Assembly: GCA_028288165.1 (NCBI GenBank)
Contig: JAQBOG010000020.1
Location: 39,463-103,462 of the forward strand
Direction of reading: 5' to 3'
DNA length: 64,000 bases
From: Sphingobacteriales bacterium
Lineage (GTDB): Bacteria; Bacteroidota; Bacteroidia; Sphingobacteriales; Sphingobacteriaceae
The notes beneath the pieces were generated by a model that ran no database searches, was not told the origin of the DNA, and saw only the letters and a list, made by a program, of their open reading frames with translations. Position numbers and translations under genes: made by a program. Position 1 is the first letter of the stretch, and each line of letters opens with the position of its first letter. Of this stretch, positions 54,744 through 63,273 are shown piece by piece.

Positions 54744-57203
54744 TTAAAGATTAGTGAATGTGTAAGTTTTACCTGCTTGCGTATCAAAATCATATAGAAA
54801 TGTATTCTTTATTTGAGGAGCAGTAAGCTTTGCCTTTTCTGAAATTATGGGCTGAGCAGTTTCATCAGTTTTAAAGAAAAAATTAGGATTAACATCCTCC
54901 GCATTTTTCAACAAAACAGTTCCAATAAGCGCATTTGGAACCCGCAGCCGACAATTTCCACCAAGCATTGATTTTATTATAACCTTATTAAGCTTTCCAC
55001 CTTTCCAAAGAATTTCTTGAATTTCAAACCCTCCGCGAGCTTTTAATCCGCTTACACTTCCGTTTTTCCACTCATCTGGCAATGCAGGCAACAAATGAAT
55101 GGCTCCATCCTGACTTTGCAACAGCATTTCTGCGATCCCTGCTGTACAGCCAAAATTGCCATCAATTTGAAAAGGTGGATGTGCATCAAATAAATTGGGA
55201 TAGGAACCACCACCACTATTTTCACCTTTATTTAATCCCTCTGGTGTTAACTGATTCCGGATGAGTTTGTATGCGTGATTACCATCCTGTAACCTTGCCC
55301 ACAAGTTCACCTTCCATCCCATAGACCAACCAGTTGAAACATCGCCTCTTTGAATTAGTGAAGTACGAGCGGCATCAAACAATTCAGGGGTGCGGTATGG
55401 AGAGATTTGATTTGCAGGATATAGGCCAAATAAATGGGAAACATGCCGGTGTTTATCTTCCGGATTATCCAAATCCAGCAGCCACTCTTGTAATTGGCTG
55501 TGCTGTCCAATCTGCATTGGAGGAAGAAACTGGCGGAGATTTTTAAGTTGTTCAGTTAAATTTTCATCTGTATTTAATGTTTCTGCTGCCCGGATCGTAT
55601 TTGAAAACAGATCAAATATCAATTGATTATCCATGGTGGTTCCGGCATCAATTGAAATATTAGGACGGCTTTTTGGTGCATTTTCCGGCGACATGGAAGG
55701 AGAAGCTACCAGCCATTCATGGGTCGGTTCTTCCACCAGAAAATCAACATAGAACTTTGCAGCTCCTTTCAAGGCAGGATATACAGATTGAAGATAGTTT
55801 TTGTCACCGCTATACAGGTATTTCTCCCATAAATGCCGACTTAACCAGGCTCCTCCCATCGGCCACATGGCAGAATAAATTCCATCAACCGGACCAGTAA
55901 TACGCCATAAATCTGTGTTATGATGTGCTACCCATCCTCCTGCCCCGTACATTACCCGGGCAGTTTCTTTGCCTGTTTGCGATAAATCTTTTACCATCTG
56001 AACCAGCGGATCATGCATTTCAGTTAGATTTGTCTCCTCAGCTGGCCAGTAATTCATCTCCGTATTGATATTGATGGTGTATTTACTACCCCATGGCGGA
56101 TTCATCTTATCATTCCATATTCCCTGAAGATTAGCCGGTTCACCCCCGGGCTGCGATGAAGAAATAAGCAAATACCTTCCAAACTGGAAATACAAAGCAG
56201 CAAGCTGTGGATCATTCCCATTGGCAAAATCTTTTAGGCGTACATCGGTAGGATTTTTAATTGAATCTGTTTTACCCAGATCTAATTTTACACGGTTAAA
56301 ATATTTCTGATAGGTTGTTATATGATCTTTTAATAATTGTGAGTAATTTTTTTGCAATGCTTTATTCAGATACGTTTCTGCACGTTTGCCTTCATCAGCA
56401 CTGATATCATTATAATTAATAAAGTTTGAAGCGATTGAAATATAAATGGTAACAGTGCTCGCTTCGCTAACATTAATCTCCCCTCCGGATGATGAAATTT
56501 TTCCGTCATCTGCTTTGATCTTAATTAGAGATTGAAACCTGACTTTGCCTGGTACACCGTCTTTATCACTACTTACCCCTGATAACTGCAAAACATCAGT
56601 TCCTTTTATAGCTACTAAAGATTTTTGAGGACAGAACATAGACGCCGTAAATGATAAACTGTGGGGCTTATTGGCAGTAAGCCTGATAATAATAGTTTGA
56701 TCAGGGATTGACGCAAAAACGGTTCGTGTATAATTAATTCCGTTAACACTATAGTTAGTTTTGGTAGTTGAATTTTTAAGATCAAGCTCTCGGTAATAAT
56801 TTGAAAATTTCTGATGCCCTGGAAAATTCAGCACAAGATCTCCAACAGGCTGATAACACATACCATTGATCTTTTCAGCCTGAATATTCTGGCCTGCCAG
56901 TTTACTTGCCTCTAAATTCTTACCCTCAAAAATTAGTTGTCGGATTTTTGGTAAGGCGCTTAATGCGTTTGGATTATCATTACGATTGGGGCTACCGCTC
57001 CAAACTGTAGATTCATTCAATTTTATAAATTCCTTACCAGGATTGCCGAATACCATCGCAGCCAGACGGCCATTACCCACCGGAAGAGCCGCTTCCCATA
57101 CAGATCCGGCAGGAGATTTATACCACAACTTCATATCTTTATCCTGCGCAAAAACAGAAAATGATAGTAATAACAGGAAAATGCAAATGAGTTTAAATTT
57201 CAT
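54744..57203 (-). CDS. GH95 alpha-L-fucosidase-like glycoside hydrolase
   Basis: 819 aa with signal peptide ~1-19 (FLLLLSFSVFAQ). Family motifs include LWYKSPAGSVWEAALPVGNG, FIKLNESTVWSGSPN, NLQGIWNDKMNPPWGSKY, then NINTEMNYWPAEETNL and HRHVSHLFGLYP. GH95 includes inverting alpha-1,2-L-fucosidases and some alpha-L-galactosidases. It lies between GH71/99-like and GH92 on one strand, 95 bp and 15 bp away. The upstream spacer contains heptamer repeats. Confidence 0.93.
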   Translation of the reverse strand: MKFKLICIFLLLLSFSVFAQDKDMKLWYKSPAGSVWEAALPVGNGRLAAMVFGNPGKEFIKLNESTVWSGSPNRNDNPNALSALPKIRQLIFEGKNLEASKLAGQNIQAEKINGMCYQPVGDLVLNFPGHQKFSNYYRELDLKNSTTKTNYSVNGINYTRTVFASIPDQTIIIRLTANKPHSLSFTASMFCPQKSLVAIKGTDVLQLSGVSSDKDGVPGKVRFQSLIKIKADDGKISSSGGEINVSEASTVTIYISIASNFINYNDISADEGKRAETYLNKALQKNYSQLLKDHITTYQKYFNRVKLDLGKTDSIKNPTDVRLKDFANGNDPQLAALYFQFGRYLLISSSQPGGEPANLQGIWNDKMNPPWGSKYTININTEMNYWPAEETNLTEMHDPLVQMVKDLSQTGKETARVMYGAGGWVAHHNTDLWRITGPVDGIYSAMWPMGGAWLSRHLWEKYLYSGDKNYLQSVYPALKGAAKFYVDFLVEEPTHEWLVASPSMSPENAPKSRPNISIDAGTTMDNQLIFDLFSNTIRAAETLNTDENLTEQLKNLRQFLPPMQIGQHSQLQEWLLDLDNPEDKHRHVSHLFGLYPANQISPYRTPELFDAARTSLIQRGDVSTGWSMGWKVNLWARLQDGNHAYKLIRNQLTPEGLNKGENSGGGSYPNLFDAHPPFQIDGNFGCTAGIAEMLLQSQDGAIHLLPALPDEWKNGSVSGLKARGGFEIQEILWKGGKLNKVIIKSMLGGNCRLRVPNALIGTVLLKNAEDVNPNFFFKTDETAQPIISEKAKLTAPQIKNTFLYDFDTQAGKTYTFTNL

Positions 57204-57217
57204 ATGGTGTGAGGCTT

Positions 57218-57249
57218 GAGGTATGAGGTATGAGGTATGAGGTATGAGG
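57218..57249. repeat. Tandem heptamer repeat
   Basis: Four perfect copies of GAGGTAT plus a partial fifth, just before the GH95 gene. ACTTACAACTT repeats follow at about 57258-57289. A slippage-prone array in the GH95 leader. Confidence 0.8.
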
Positions 57250-57298
57250 CGGCAGGTACTTACAACTTAGGACTTACAACTTACAACTCAAAAAACAA

Positions 57299-58558
57299 CT
57301 ACTTAACCGGCGTTGGCCTAACTGCTGTTAGAGCAATCTGTCCCTTCAGCATTTTACCTCCATCACCGGTAAGGCGCAAGTAATAATCAGATGAGCAAGC
57401 CGTACCGTCTTCATCAAGAGTAACAAATGAAGAACCTGCCGGCACCATCAGAGCGGTTTCAGCAGTTTTGGCTATCTGATTACCTTCGTTGTATTCATCA
57501 AACATAGAAATGTAGATGCCTTGACTCTTAAGCTTAACCAGATTATAGAATTGACGCCACATAAAATCACCATGAACCCGTTGTTTTTCCTGTAAATCAC
57601 CTGGTAATACACAAGGCTGATAGTCGATTTTATTTGTTTTACAATAGGCTAAATCAGCGACGTTCATACTGTAAAACCGATCAATATCGCCGATGTTCCC
57701 TATTCTTCCTACCATCCATGGCGAAATCATATCCAGCGCTTTGTAAGCACTAATAAAATTAGGTCTCGAATCGCTTGTTTGAGTACGCCAATTTGTTGGC
57801 ACTCCGCCAATAACATAGCAGCCCTGAGCTTTAAACCAAGTGATTACTTCTAAACAGACAGCTGCCGTCCACGGATGGTTATTATCGCTAAAACCAAATC
57901 CCCAAATACACACCACTGGTTTATTGTTCTGTTTTGCATAAGCTGAAGAAGATGTATAAGCTTTCATCTTGTTCGTCCAATCAGTTTTTATTTGCGTTTG
58001 CATACTTGTCCACCCGCTCACATCATACATGATATAAAACTTTCGGCCATATTTCTCAGAAGCGGTTTTAACTTTAGCTGTTATCGCATCGCGAATTGGC
58101 CCTTCCTGCCCATTGGGATTAAATCGTTGCAAGGCAGCCGCATCAATACCGTATTGTTGCATCCATAAAAATTGCACATCTACCGTTTGGTCACTAAAAG
58201 AAGAGAACAGTTTAGCAGGCTCGCCATTACCCAGATTCGCAAAACCAGTTTGATACGTATTGGTATATTCCCTTACATCCGGCCATGATTTTATTCCGCT
58301 ATTAGTTGGGGAAGGCACTTTGGACCAATCTTGAGTGTAATGCCACCATGCATCTATCGGCGATCCGTCTCCTTTAGCAGCAAACCAACCTTGGTAACCA
58401 ACTGTAATTTTCCCTACCACATCTCCTGCTGGAGATGGCCAGACTTTTCCTGCATTTTCATCTATAGGAGGGTCAACAGTACCCGGAGTTTCTTTCTTTG
58501 AGCAAGAAGCTAATATGGAAACCATAAAAGCGAATAATATGAGGGATGTTTTTTTCAT
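57299..58558 (-). CDS. GH71/99-like lipoprotein
   Basis: 419 aa; lipobox SILASCSK, so a lipoprotein. The body reads VGKITVGYQGWFAAKGDGSP, FLWMQQYGIDAAALQRF, YIMYDVSGW, WGFGFSDN, VIGGVPTNWR, ISPWMVGRIG and YISMFDEYNEGNQI. This is the TIM barrel of the GH71/GH99-like family (endo-alpha-mannosidase/endo-glucanase relatives) common in Bacteroidota PULs. The acidic residues in MFDEYNEG are at the site equivalent to the catalytic region. It is paralogous to the broken gene at 63274. Tandem 14-mers lie upstream. Confidence 0.88.
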   Translation of the reverse strand: MKKTSLILFAFMVSILASCSKKETPGTVDPPIDENAGKVWPSPAGDVVGKITVGYQGWFAAKGDGSPIDAWWHYTQDWSKVPSPTNSGIKSWPDVREYTNTYQTGFANLGNGEPAKLFSSFSDQTVDVQFLWMQQYGIDAAALQRFNPNGQEGPIRDAITAKVKTASEKYGRKFYIMYDVSGWTSMQTQIKTDWTNKMKAYTSSSAYAKQNNKPVVCIWGFGFSDNNHPWTAAVCLEVITWFKAQGCYVIGGVPTNWRTQTSDSRPNFISAYKALDMISPWMVGRIGNIGDIDRFYSMNVADLAYCKTNKIDYQPCVLPGDLQEKQRVHGDFMWRQFYNLVKLKSQGIYISMFDEYNEGNQIAKTAETALMVPAGSSFVTLDEDGTACSSDYYLRLTGDGGKMLKGQIALTAVRPTPVK

Positions 58559-58600
58559 TTTTTATTGGTGAGTATCGTTTTGGGTATCAAGTATTTAGCA

Positions 58601-58656
58601 GTAAGTATCAGGTAGTAAGTATCAAGTCGTAAGTATCAAGTAATAAGAATCAGGTA
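58601..58656. repeat. Four imperfect 14-bp tandem repeats
   Basis: Units GTAAGTATCAGGTA, GTAAGTATCAAGTC, GTAAGTATCAAGTA and ATAAGAATCAGGTA lie about 40-100 bp upstream of the GH71/99-like start. Such arrays are not CRISPR: there are no spacers. Confidence 0.75.
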
Positions 58657-58711
58657 TTGAGTTCAAGCATAAATTTGTGTTCGATTATAAATTCGCTTAA
58701 TAGTATTTTTT

Positions 58712-58818
58712 GGGCGTTCGAGCGGGCTTTTCGTTACAATCTTTTTGCCTTTGCCGCCCTTCGACAAGCTCAGGATGGCAAATGCAAAAAGGATTTTCAC
58801 TGCAATCCCTAACGCAAA
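58712..58818 (+). repeat. Intergenic palindromic element, copy 1
   Basis: Begins GGGCGTTCGAGCGGGCTTTT and continues TCGTTACAATCTTTTTGCC. A hairpin core with CCTTCGACAAGCTCAGG follows, then CAAAAAGGATTTTCACTGCA and CCCTAACGCAAA. The same sequence occurs in reverse at 60176-60262, so the GH43 gene in between is bracketed by inverted copies. A third, partial relative of the core lies near 58948. Confidence 0.8.
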
Positions 58819-59031
58819 TCAGCTAAGTTTCGAAATGCGCAGCTATAAACGACTTTAACAAACCTTATCACTCATTTCTATAGAGAGATGATGACTTTAG
58901 GTTTAAGCCTTTCGCGTTTTGATTTAGCTTGCAGCCTTTGTCTCCCTTCGACAAGCTCAAAATGACAAATGCAAACGAGCTTAACTTTCAGTCTTTCGCT
59001 TTTTGCTTTCAACTTCAGCTCCTGCTCCTGC

Positions 59032-60015
59032 TCATTTAACGCTTGTTTGAACAACCTTTTTAATAGTGCCATCGCTATTATAAACCAGTTCATTTACACA
59101 AATTGATCTTAGCCAATCATGGTGTGAAAGTGAGCTGTTGTGATAAAACGCATACCATTTCCCCTTAAATTGAACAATTGAACCGTGGTTGGTAAAACTG
59201 TCGGTAGGGTCTATGTATATGCCTTTGTATGTCCACGGGCCGAGTGGGGTTTTGCTTGTAGCATATCTCATTCGATTATGTTTACCGGCTTCATTAAAAT
59301 TATCGGCGTATGAGAGATAGTATAGTCCATCTTTTTTATGCACCCAGCTTGCCTCATGAAAATCTGTAAGTCCTACCATATTTTTCATTTCTCCATCAAT
59401 TTCCATCATGTTGTCCTTAAGCATGCCGCCTTTACAAACGTTGCCACCTCCATAATAGAAATATGCTTTTCCATCGTCGTCAACAAATACACAGGGGTCT
59501 ATCAATGATTCCAAACCAGGAATGTAACCTTTTACCTCAAAGCCACTTGCAGGACTTTTACTGGTTGCAATACCTATCTTCCAGGTTTTATCCCATTCTG
59601 TGCCGCTGGGATGTGGAAAATAGAAATAATAGGTGCCGTTTTTATACGCACAATCTGGTGCCCACATAAAGCCGCCCTCTGGCCTACCCCATGGAACTTG
59701 GCTTGCACCAAGAATTTCTCCATGATCCGTCCAGTTTTCCATATCATTTGTCGAGAAAACGTGGTATTTATCCATCAAGTCGCACCCTTGCGGAGGTGCT
59801 ACATCATGTGATGCATAAACATATAACCGGCCGTCGGCCCAAACATGCGCTGATGGATCTGCGGTATATATGGACGTAACAAATGGGTTTTTAAATTTTT
59901 GAATTACTGCTACGTTATCAGGTACATCTGTTGTATTTTGATTCTTTTTAGAACAGCTGCCAATTAAAATGGCGACAGCCAGTAAAAGCAGAGTATTCAC
60001 TTTTTTTTTGTGCAT
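59032..60015 (-). CDS. GH43 family glycosidase, lipoprotein paralogue
   Basis: 327 aa; lipobox LIGSCSKK. The five-bladed propeller of GH43 has the general base Asp53 in TADPSAHVW, the pKa-tuning Asp173 in LIDPCVF and the general acid Glu221 in FHEASWV. GH43 contains alpha-L-arabinofuranosidases, beta-xylosidases and endo-arabinanases. It is a tandem paralogue of the next upstream gene (about three quarters identical by eye) but carries a lipobox rather than a plain signal peptide. It is flanked by two inverted palindromic elements. The substrate is not decided by the sequence. Confidence 0.9.
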   Translation of the reverse strand: MHKKKVNTLLLLAVAILIGSCSKKNQNTTDVPDNVAVIQKFKNPFVTSIYTADPSAHVWADGRLYVYASHDVAPPQGCDLMDKYHVFSTNDMENWTDHGEILGASQVPWGRPEGGFMWAPDCAYKNGTYYFYFPHPSGTEWDKTWKIGIATSKSPASGFEVKGYIPGLESLIDPCVFVDDDGKAYFYYGGGNVCKGGMLKDNMMEIDGEMKNMVGLTDFHEASWVHKKDGLYYLSYADNFNEAGKHNRMRYATSKTPLGPWTYKGIYIDPTDSFTNHGSIVQFKGKWYAFYHNSSLSHHDWLRSICVNELVYNSDGTIKKVVQTSVK

Positions 60016-60175
60016 AGTTGGCTAATTAGACAGGTTGTCTGTTTTATAATTGGTTTAGCAAAAAAAAATCTTTTTTTAGTGCGTTCTACTAGACGGCACT
60101 GGAAACCGGATACAAATTATTGGCTTGAAATTCTTCAGAACATCTTAATTGCAGGATGTTCGAAAAGCTACTGAT

Positions 60176-60262
60176 TTTGCGTTAGGGATTGAAGTGAAAA
60201 TCCTTTTTGCCCTTCTTCCTTCAGGGCAAAAAGATTGTAACGAAAAGCCCGCCCGAACGCCC
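60176..60262 (-). repeat. Intergenic palindromic element, copy 2
   Basis: Reverse-orientation copy of 58712-58818, shorter because the hairpin core differs (TTTTTGCCCTTC..GGGCAAAAAG). The ends TTTGCGTTAGGG and CCCGCCCGAACGCCC match copy 1 in reverse complement. It lies just downstream of the second GH43 stop. Confidence 0.8.
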
Positions 60263-60276
60263 AAACCTAAAATAGT

Positions 60277-61254
60277 TTACTTTTTAATTGCCCCTGTTTG
60301 AATAACTTTTTGGATTGTTCCATCTGCATTATAATAGAGTTTATCTACACAAATAGATCTTAACCAATCTTGGTTGGAAAGAGAACTATTGTGATAAAAT
60401 GAATACCACTGCCCTTTAAACTTCACAATTGAACCGTGGTTGGTAAAACTATCTGTTGGATCCATGTATATTCCCTTAGACACCCACGGACCCAGAGGAC
60501 TTTTACTTGTAGCATATCTCATTTGATTATGCTTGTCATTTACATCATGATTATCTGAATAAGACAGGTAATAGATGCCGTCTTTTTTATGTACCCAGCT
60601 TGCTTCATGAAAATCTTCAAGTCCTTCCATTTTGCTCATTTCGCCATCTATTTCTATCATGTTGTTTTTTAGCTTACCGCCTTTGCAAGTACCGCCACCA
60701 CCATAATAAAAATACGCCTGGCCATCATCATCTACAAAAACAGAAGGATCTATCATCGCTTCCAGACCTTTAATGTACCCTTGAGATTTGAAACCACTTG
60801 CCGGACTTTTACTGGTTGCAACGCCTATTTTCCAGGTAGCGTTCCATTCCGTTCCGCTTGGATGAGGGAAATATAAATAGTAAGTGCCCTTTTTGTAAGC
60901 GCAATCTGGTGCCCACATAAAACCACCTTCCGGCCTGCCCCATTCCACTTGGCTGGCACGAAGAATTTCGCCATGGTCTTTCCAGGTCACCATATCAGAA
61001 GTTGAAAAAACGTGATACTGATCCATTAGATCGCAACCGCGAGCCGGAGCAATATCATGCGAAGCATACACATACAAACGGCCATCTTTCCAAACATGTG
61101 CAGATGGATCTGCAGTATACATGTGAGTAATAAAAGGATTCTGTGCAGCACATTTGGTCGTGTACAGAACTAGAATTGCAAGAAAAACTGAAATAGTAAT
61201 GAGTGCCTTCTTTAATATTTTTGTTGGATGATTAAAAAATTGAGCTGTCGTCAT
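60277..61254 (-). CDS. GH43 family glycosidase, secreted paralogue
   Basis: 325 aa with a signal peptide (~15-38, ending KCAAQ) that may also lie close to a lipobox-like Cys. The catalytic triad regions are kept: TADPSAHVW, MIDPSVF and FHEASWV. It is very similar along its whole length to the downstream GH43, so the pair is a tandem duplication. An upstream spacer holds a 24-bp tandem duplication with GTTGCTAACAAC dyads. The lipoprotein/soluble difference suggests the two work in different places. Confidence 0.9.
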   Translation of the reverse strand: MTTAQFFNHPTKILKKALITISVFLAILVLYTTKCAAQNPFITHMYTADPSAHVWKDGRLYVYASHDIAPARGCDLMDQYHVFSTSDMVTWKDHGEILRASQVEWGRPEGGFMWAPDCAYKKGTYYLYFPHPSGTEWNATWKIGVATSKSPASGFKSQGYIKGLEAMIDPSVFVDDDGQAYFYYGGGGTCKGGKLKNNMIEIDGEMSKMEGLEDFHEASWVHKKDGIYYLSYSDNHDVNDKHNQMRYATSKSPLGPWVSKGIYMDPTDSFTNHGSIVKFKGQWYSFYHNSSLSNQDWLRSICVDKLYYNADGTIQKVIQTGAIKK

Positions 61255-61300
61255 TTTTGAACTTTTTGTGTAATATTTTTAATTGTATTCCTGTGACAAC

Positions 61301-61348
61301 GTGTTGCTAACAACTACCTGAAATGTGTTGCTAACAACTACCTGAAAT
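61301..61348. repeat. 24-bp direct duplication with dyads
   Basis: Two perfect, abutting 24-bp copies, each containing GTTG-CTAA-CAAC. They lie about 50 bp upstream of the secreted GH43 start, where a regulator might bind two turns apart. Confidence 0.7.
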
Positions 61349-61484
61349 GGAATGAAGCTACTTACGTACGTTGAATTTGTCTTAACATTTATGCCATTAC
61401 CTGTCAGACCCATCGATGAGCGTTTAAATCGACTAGCCTTATTGAATGATAAACAGCATTTTCATTAGGATGCATTCGTTTAGT

Positions 61485-61519
61485 ATGGCAGAGAAAATGT
61501 ATATGATTCTCTCTGCCAT
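61485..61519 (-). terminator. Hairpin after the three-repeat lipoprotein gene
   Basis: ATGGCAGAGA pairs with TCTCTGCCAT around a 15-nt loop, about 30 bp downstream of the lipoprotein stop. No clear T-run follows, so it may be a processing or stability hairpin. Confidence 0.45.
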
Positions 61520-61550
61520 TCTAAGTTTGCTATTAAGGTTCTAAAGGCAA

Positions 61551-63188
61551 TTATTTTCCAGTAAAACGCAAATCATCTATACCTACCACTACATCCGGAT
61601 GATCTTTAGAGGTTGTAAAGAAAAATATTCGGAAATAATTTATGGCTGCCAGATCCGCTCCTCCGTCATCTGTTGCAATAGATTTATCTAAATCAAGAGA
61701 GATTTCGTTCCAGCCATTATGTAAACCATCTACCAATGGAGCAACATCCCAAGCATTTTCATGCTTATCAGCATCGCCTCCGCTGGTAATCTCAATCGAG
61801 CCATCTTTTTTGATGTTAGATACATCAGCTATATACCACCAGAATTTGAACTGACCATTCGCTTTGGTGAAGGTTATATTAACCGGGGTTGCAAACTTTC
61901 TAATAAACTGCATGAAATCTCCGCCATTTGGAATGGTATTTTTCAAATATCCGGTACCTTCTTTTTTACCTACGATGTCAATAACAGGAGCGCCAACAGT
62001 TTCCCAACCATCCTTCGAATCAGCATTATCAAGTGAAAATGCAGGAGCTGGAGCCACGGCTCTAAATAAAAGACCATCTACTCCGCTAACTACATCCGCA
62101 TGATCTTTACTTTTGGTCCAGAAAAATACACGGAAAAAGTTTACCGCTGCCGGGTTTGGTGTACCTGTAACATCAGCATCTCTGAAATTTAGCTTTACTT
62201 CATTCCAGCCATTTTTTAAAGTTGGTAATAGTTTAGCTACCGACCATCCATATTCATCTTTATCAGCATCGCCTCCGCTGGTGATCTCAATCTGCCCGTC
62301 TGCTTTAATAGCCGAAACATCTGATATATACCACCAGAATGAAAACTGCCCATTAGCATTTGTAAAAGTAGAATTTAGTGGTGCTGGTAAATGCTTAATA
62401 AACTGCATAAAATCTCCACCATTTGTGATGGTATTTTTCAGGTATCCGGTACCTTCTTTTTTGCCTACTGTTTCGATAACCGGATCTCCCACCGTTTGCC
62501 ATCCGTCTTTCACATCAACGTGATCAAAATAAACTTCTGTACCCGGTGGCAGAGCTGGTGCAGCTCTAACTATAAGACCATCTACACCAGTAGCCACATC
62601 AGCATGATCTTTACTTTTTGTCCAGAAGAATACACGGAAAAAGTTAAGGGCTGCCAGATTTGGTACACCTGATACGTCCGCATCTTTAAAGTTTAGGTTT
62701 ACCTGATTCCAGCCGTTTTTCAAGGTTGGCAATAGTTTAGCTACAGACCATGCCAATTCATCTTTATCAGCATCGCCTCCGCTAGTGATCTCAATTTGTC
62801 CGTCTTCTTTAATAGCGGCTACATCAGAGATAAACCAATAGAATGAAAACTGCCCATTGTCCATGGTTAGTTTAGAGTCTAACGGCGCTGGTAAATGCTT
62901 TATAAATTGCATAAAATCTCCGCCATTTACTATCGTATTTTTCAAATATGCTAATCCTTCCTGCTTGCCAACTGTTTCAATAACCGGATCGCCAACAGTT
63001 TGCCATCCGTCCTTTAAATCAGCATTATCAAATACCACAAGCGTTGGATCTACTGGAGCGGGTGGCTCTGGAGGAGGCGGTAAAATACCACTTGTATCCC
63101 TTGAAATAAAGTCTTCCTTTGTACAGCTGCTTATTGCAAATCCGAGCACAAAAATGGAACATACCATCATTAGTTTTATTAATCTCAT
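61551..63188 (-). CDS. Lipoprotein with three tandem beta-sandwich repeats
   Basis: 545 aa; lipobox FAISSCTK, then a Pro-rich linker (PPPPEPPAPVDP). Three repeats of about 165 aa follow, starting near residues 55, 220 and 380. Each has DGWQTVG(D/A)PVI, GGDFMQFI, IEITSGGDADK, LKNGWN and F-R-(V/I)-FF-T-SKDH. The first two are most alike; the third has drifted. The composition suggests jelly-roll carbohydrate-binding modules. A surface glycan-binding protein (SusE/F-like in role) is likely given its place among GH43, GH95, GH92 and GH71/99 genes. I do not know a named family for the repeat. Confidence 0.8.
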   Translation of the reverse strand: MRLIKLMMVCSIFVLGFAISSCTKEDFISRDTSGILPPPPEPPAPVDPTLVVFDNADLKDGWQTVGDPVIETVGKQEGLAYLKNTIVNGGDFMQFIKHLPAPLDSKLTMDNGQFSFYWFISDVAAIKEDGQIEITSGGDADKDELAWSVAKLLPTLKNGWNQVNLNFKDADVSGVPNLAALNFFRVFFWTKSKDHADVATGVDGLIVRAAPALPPGTEVYFDHVDVKDGWQTVGDPVIETVGKKEGTGYLKNTITNGGDFMQFIKHLPAPLNSTFTNANGQFSFWWYISDVSAIKADGQIEITSGGDADKDEYGWSVAKLLPTLKNGWNEVKLNFRDADVTGTPNPAAVNFFRVFFWTKSKDHADVVSGVDGLLFRAVAPAPAFSLDNADSKDGWETVGAPVIDIVGKKEGTGYLKNTIPNGGDFMQFIRKFATPVNITFTKANGQFKFWWYIADVSNIKKDGSIEITSGGDADKHENAWDVAPLVDGLHNGWNEISLDLDKSIATDDGGADLAAINYFRIFFFTTSKDHPDVVVGIDDLRFTGK

Positions 63189-63273
63189 TTTCTTTAAGTT
63201 AAAAGTTTACTAATTGGGTTCTGAGAATCCAGGGGACTCTCCTATTTTTTAATTTATGAAAACATCAATATTT

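Noticed and set aside
58601..58656. CRISPR array
   Set aside because: The 14-bp units abut without spacers and there are no cas genes; a simple tandem repeat.
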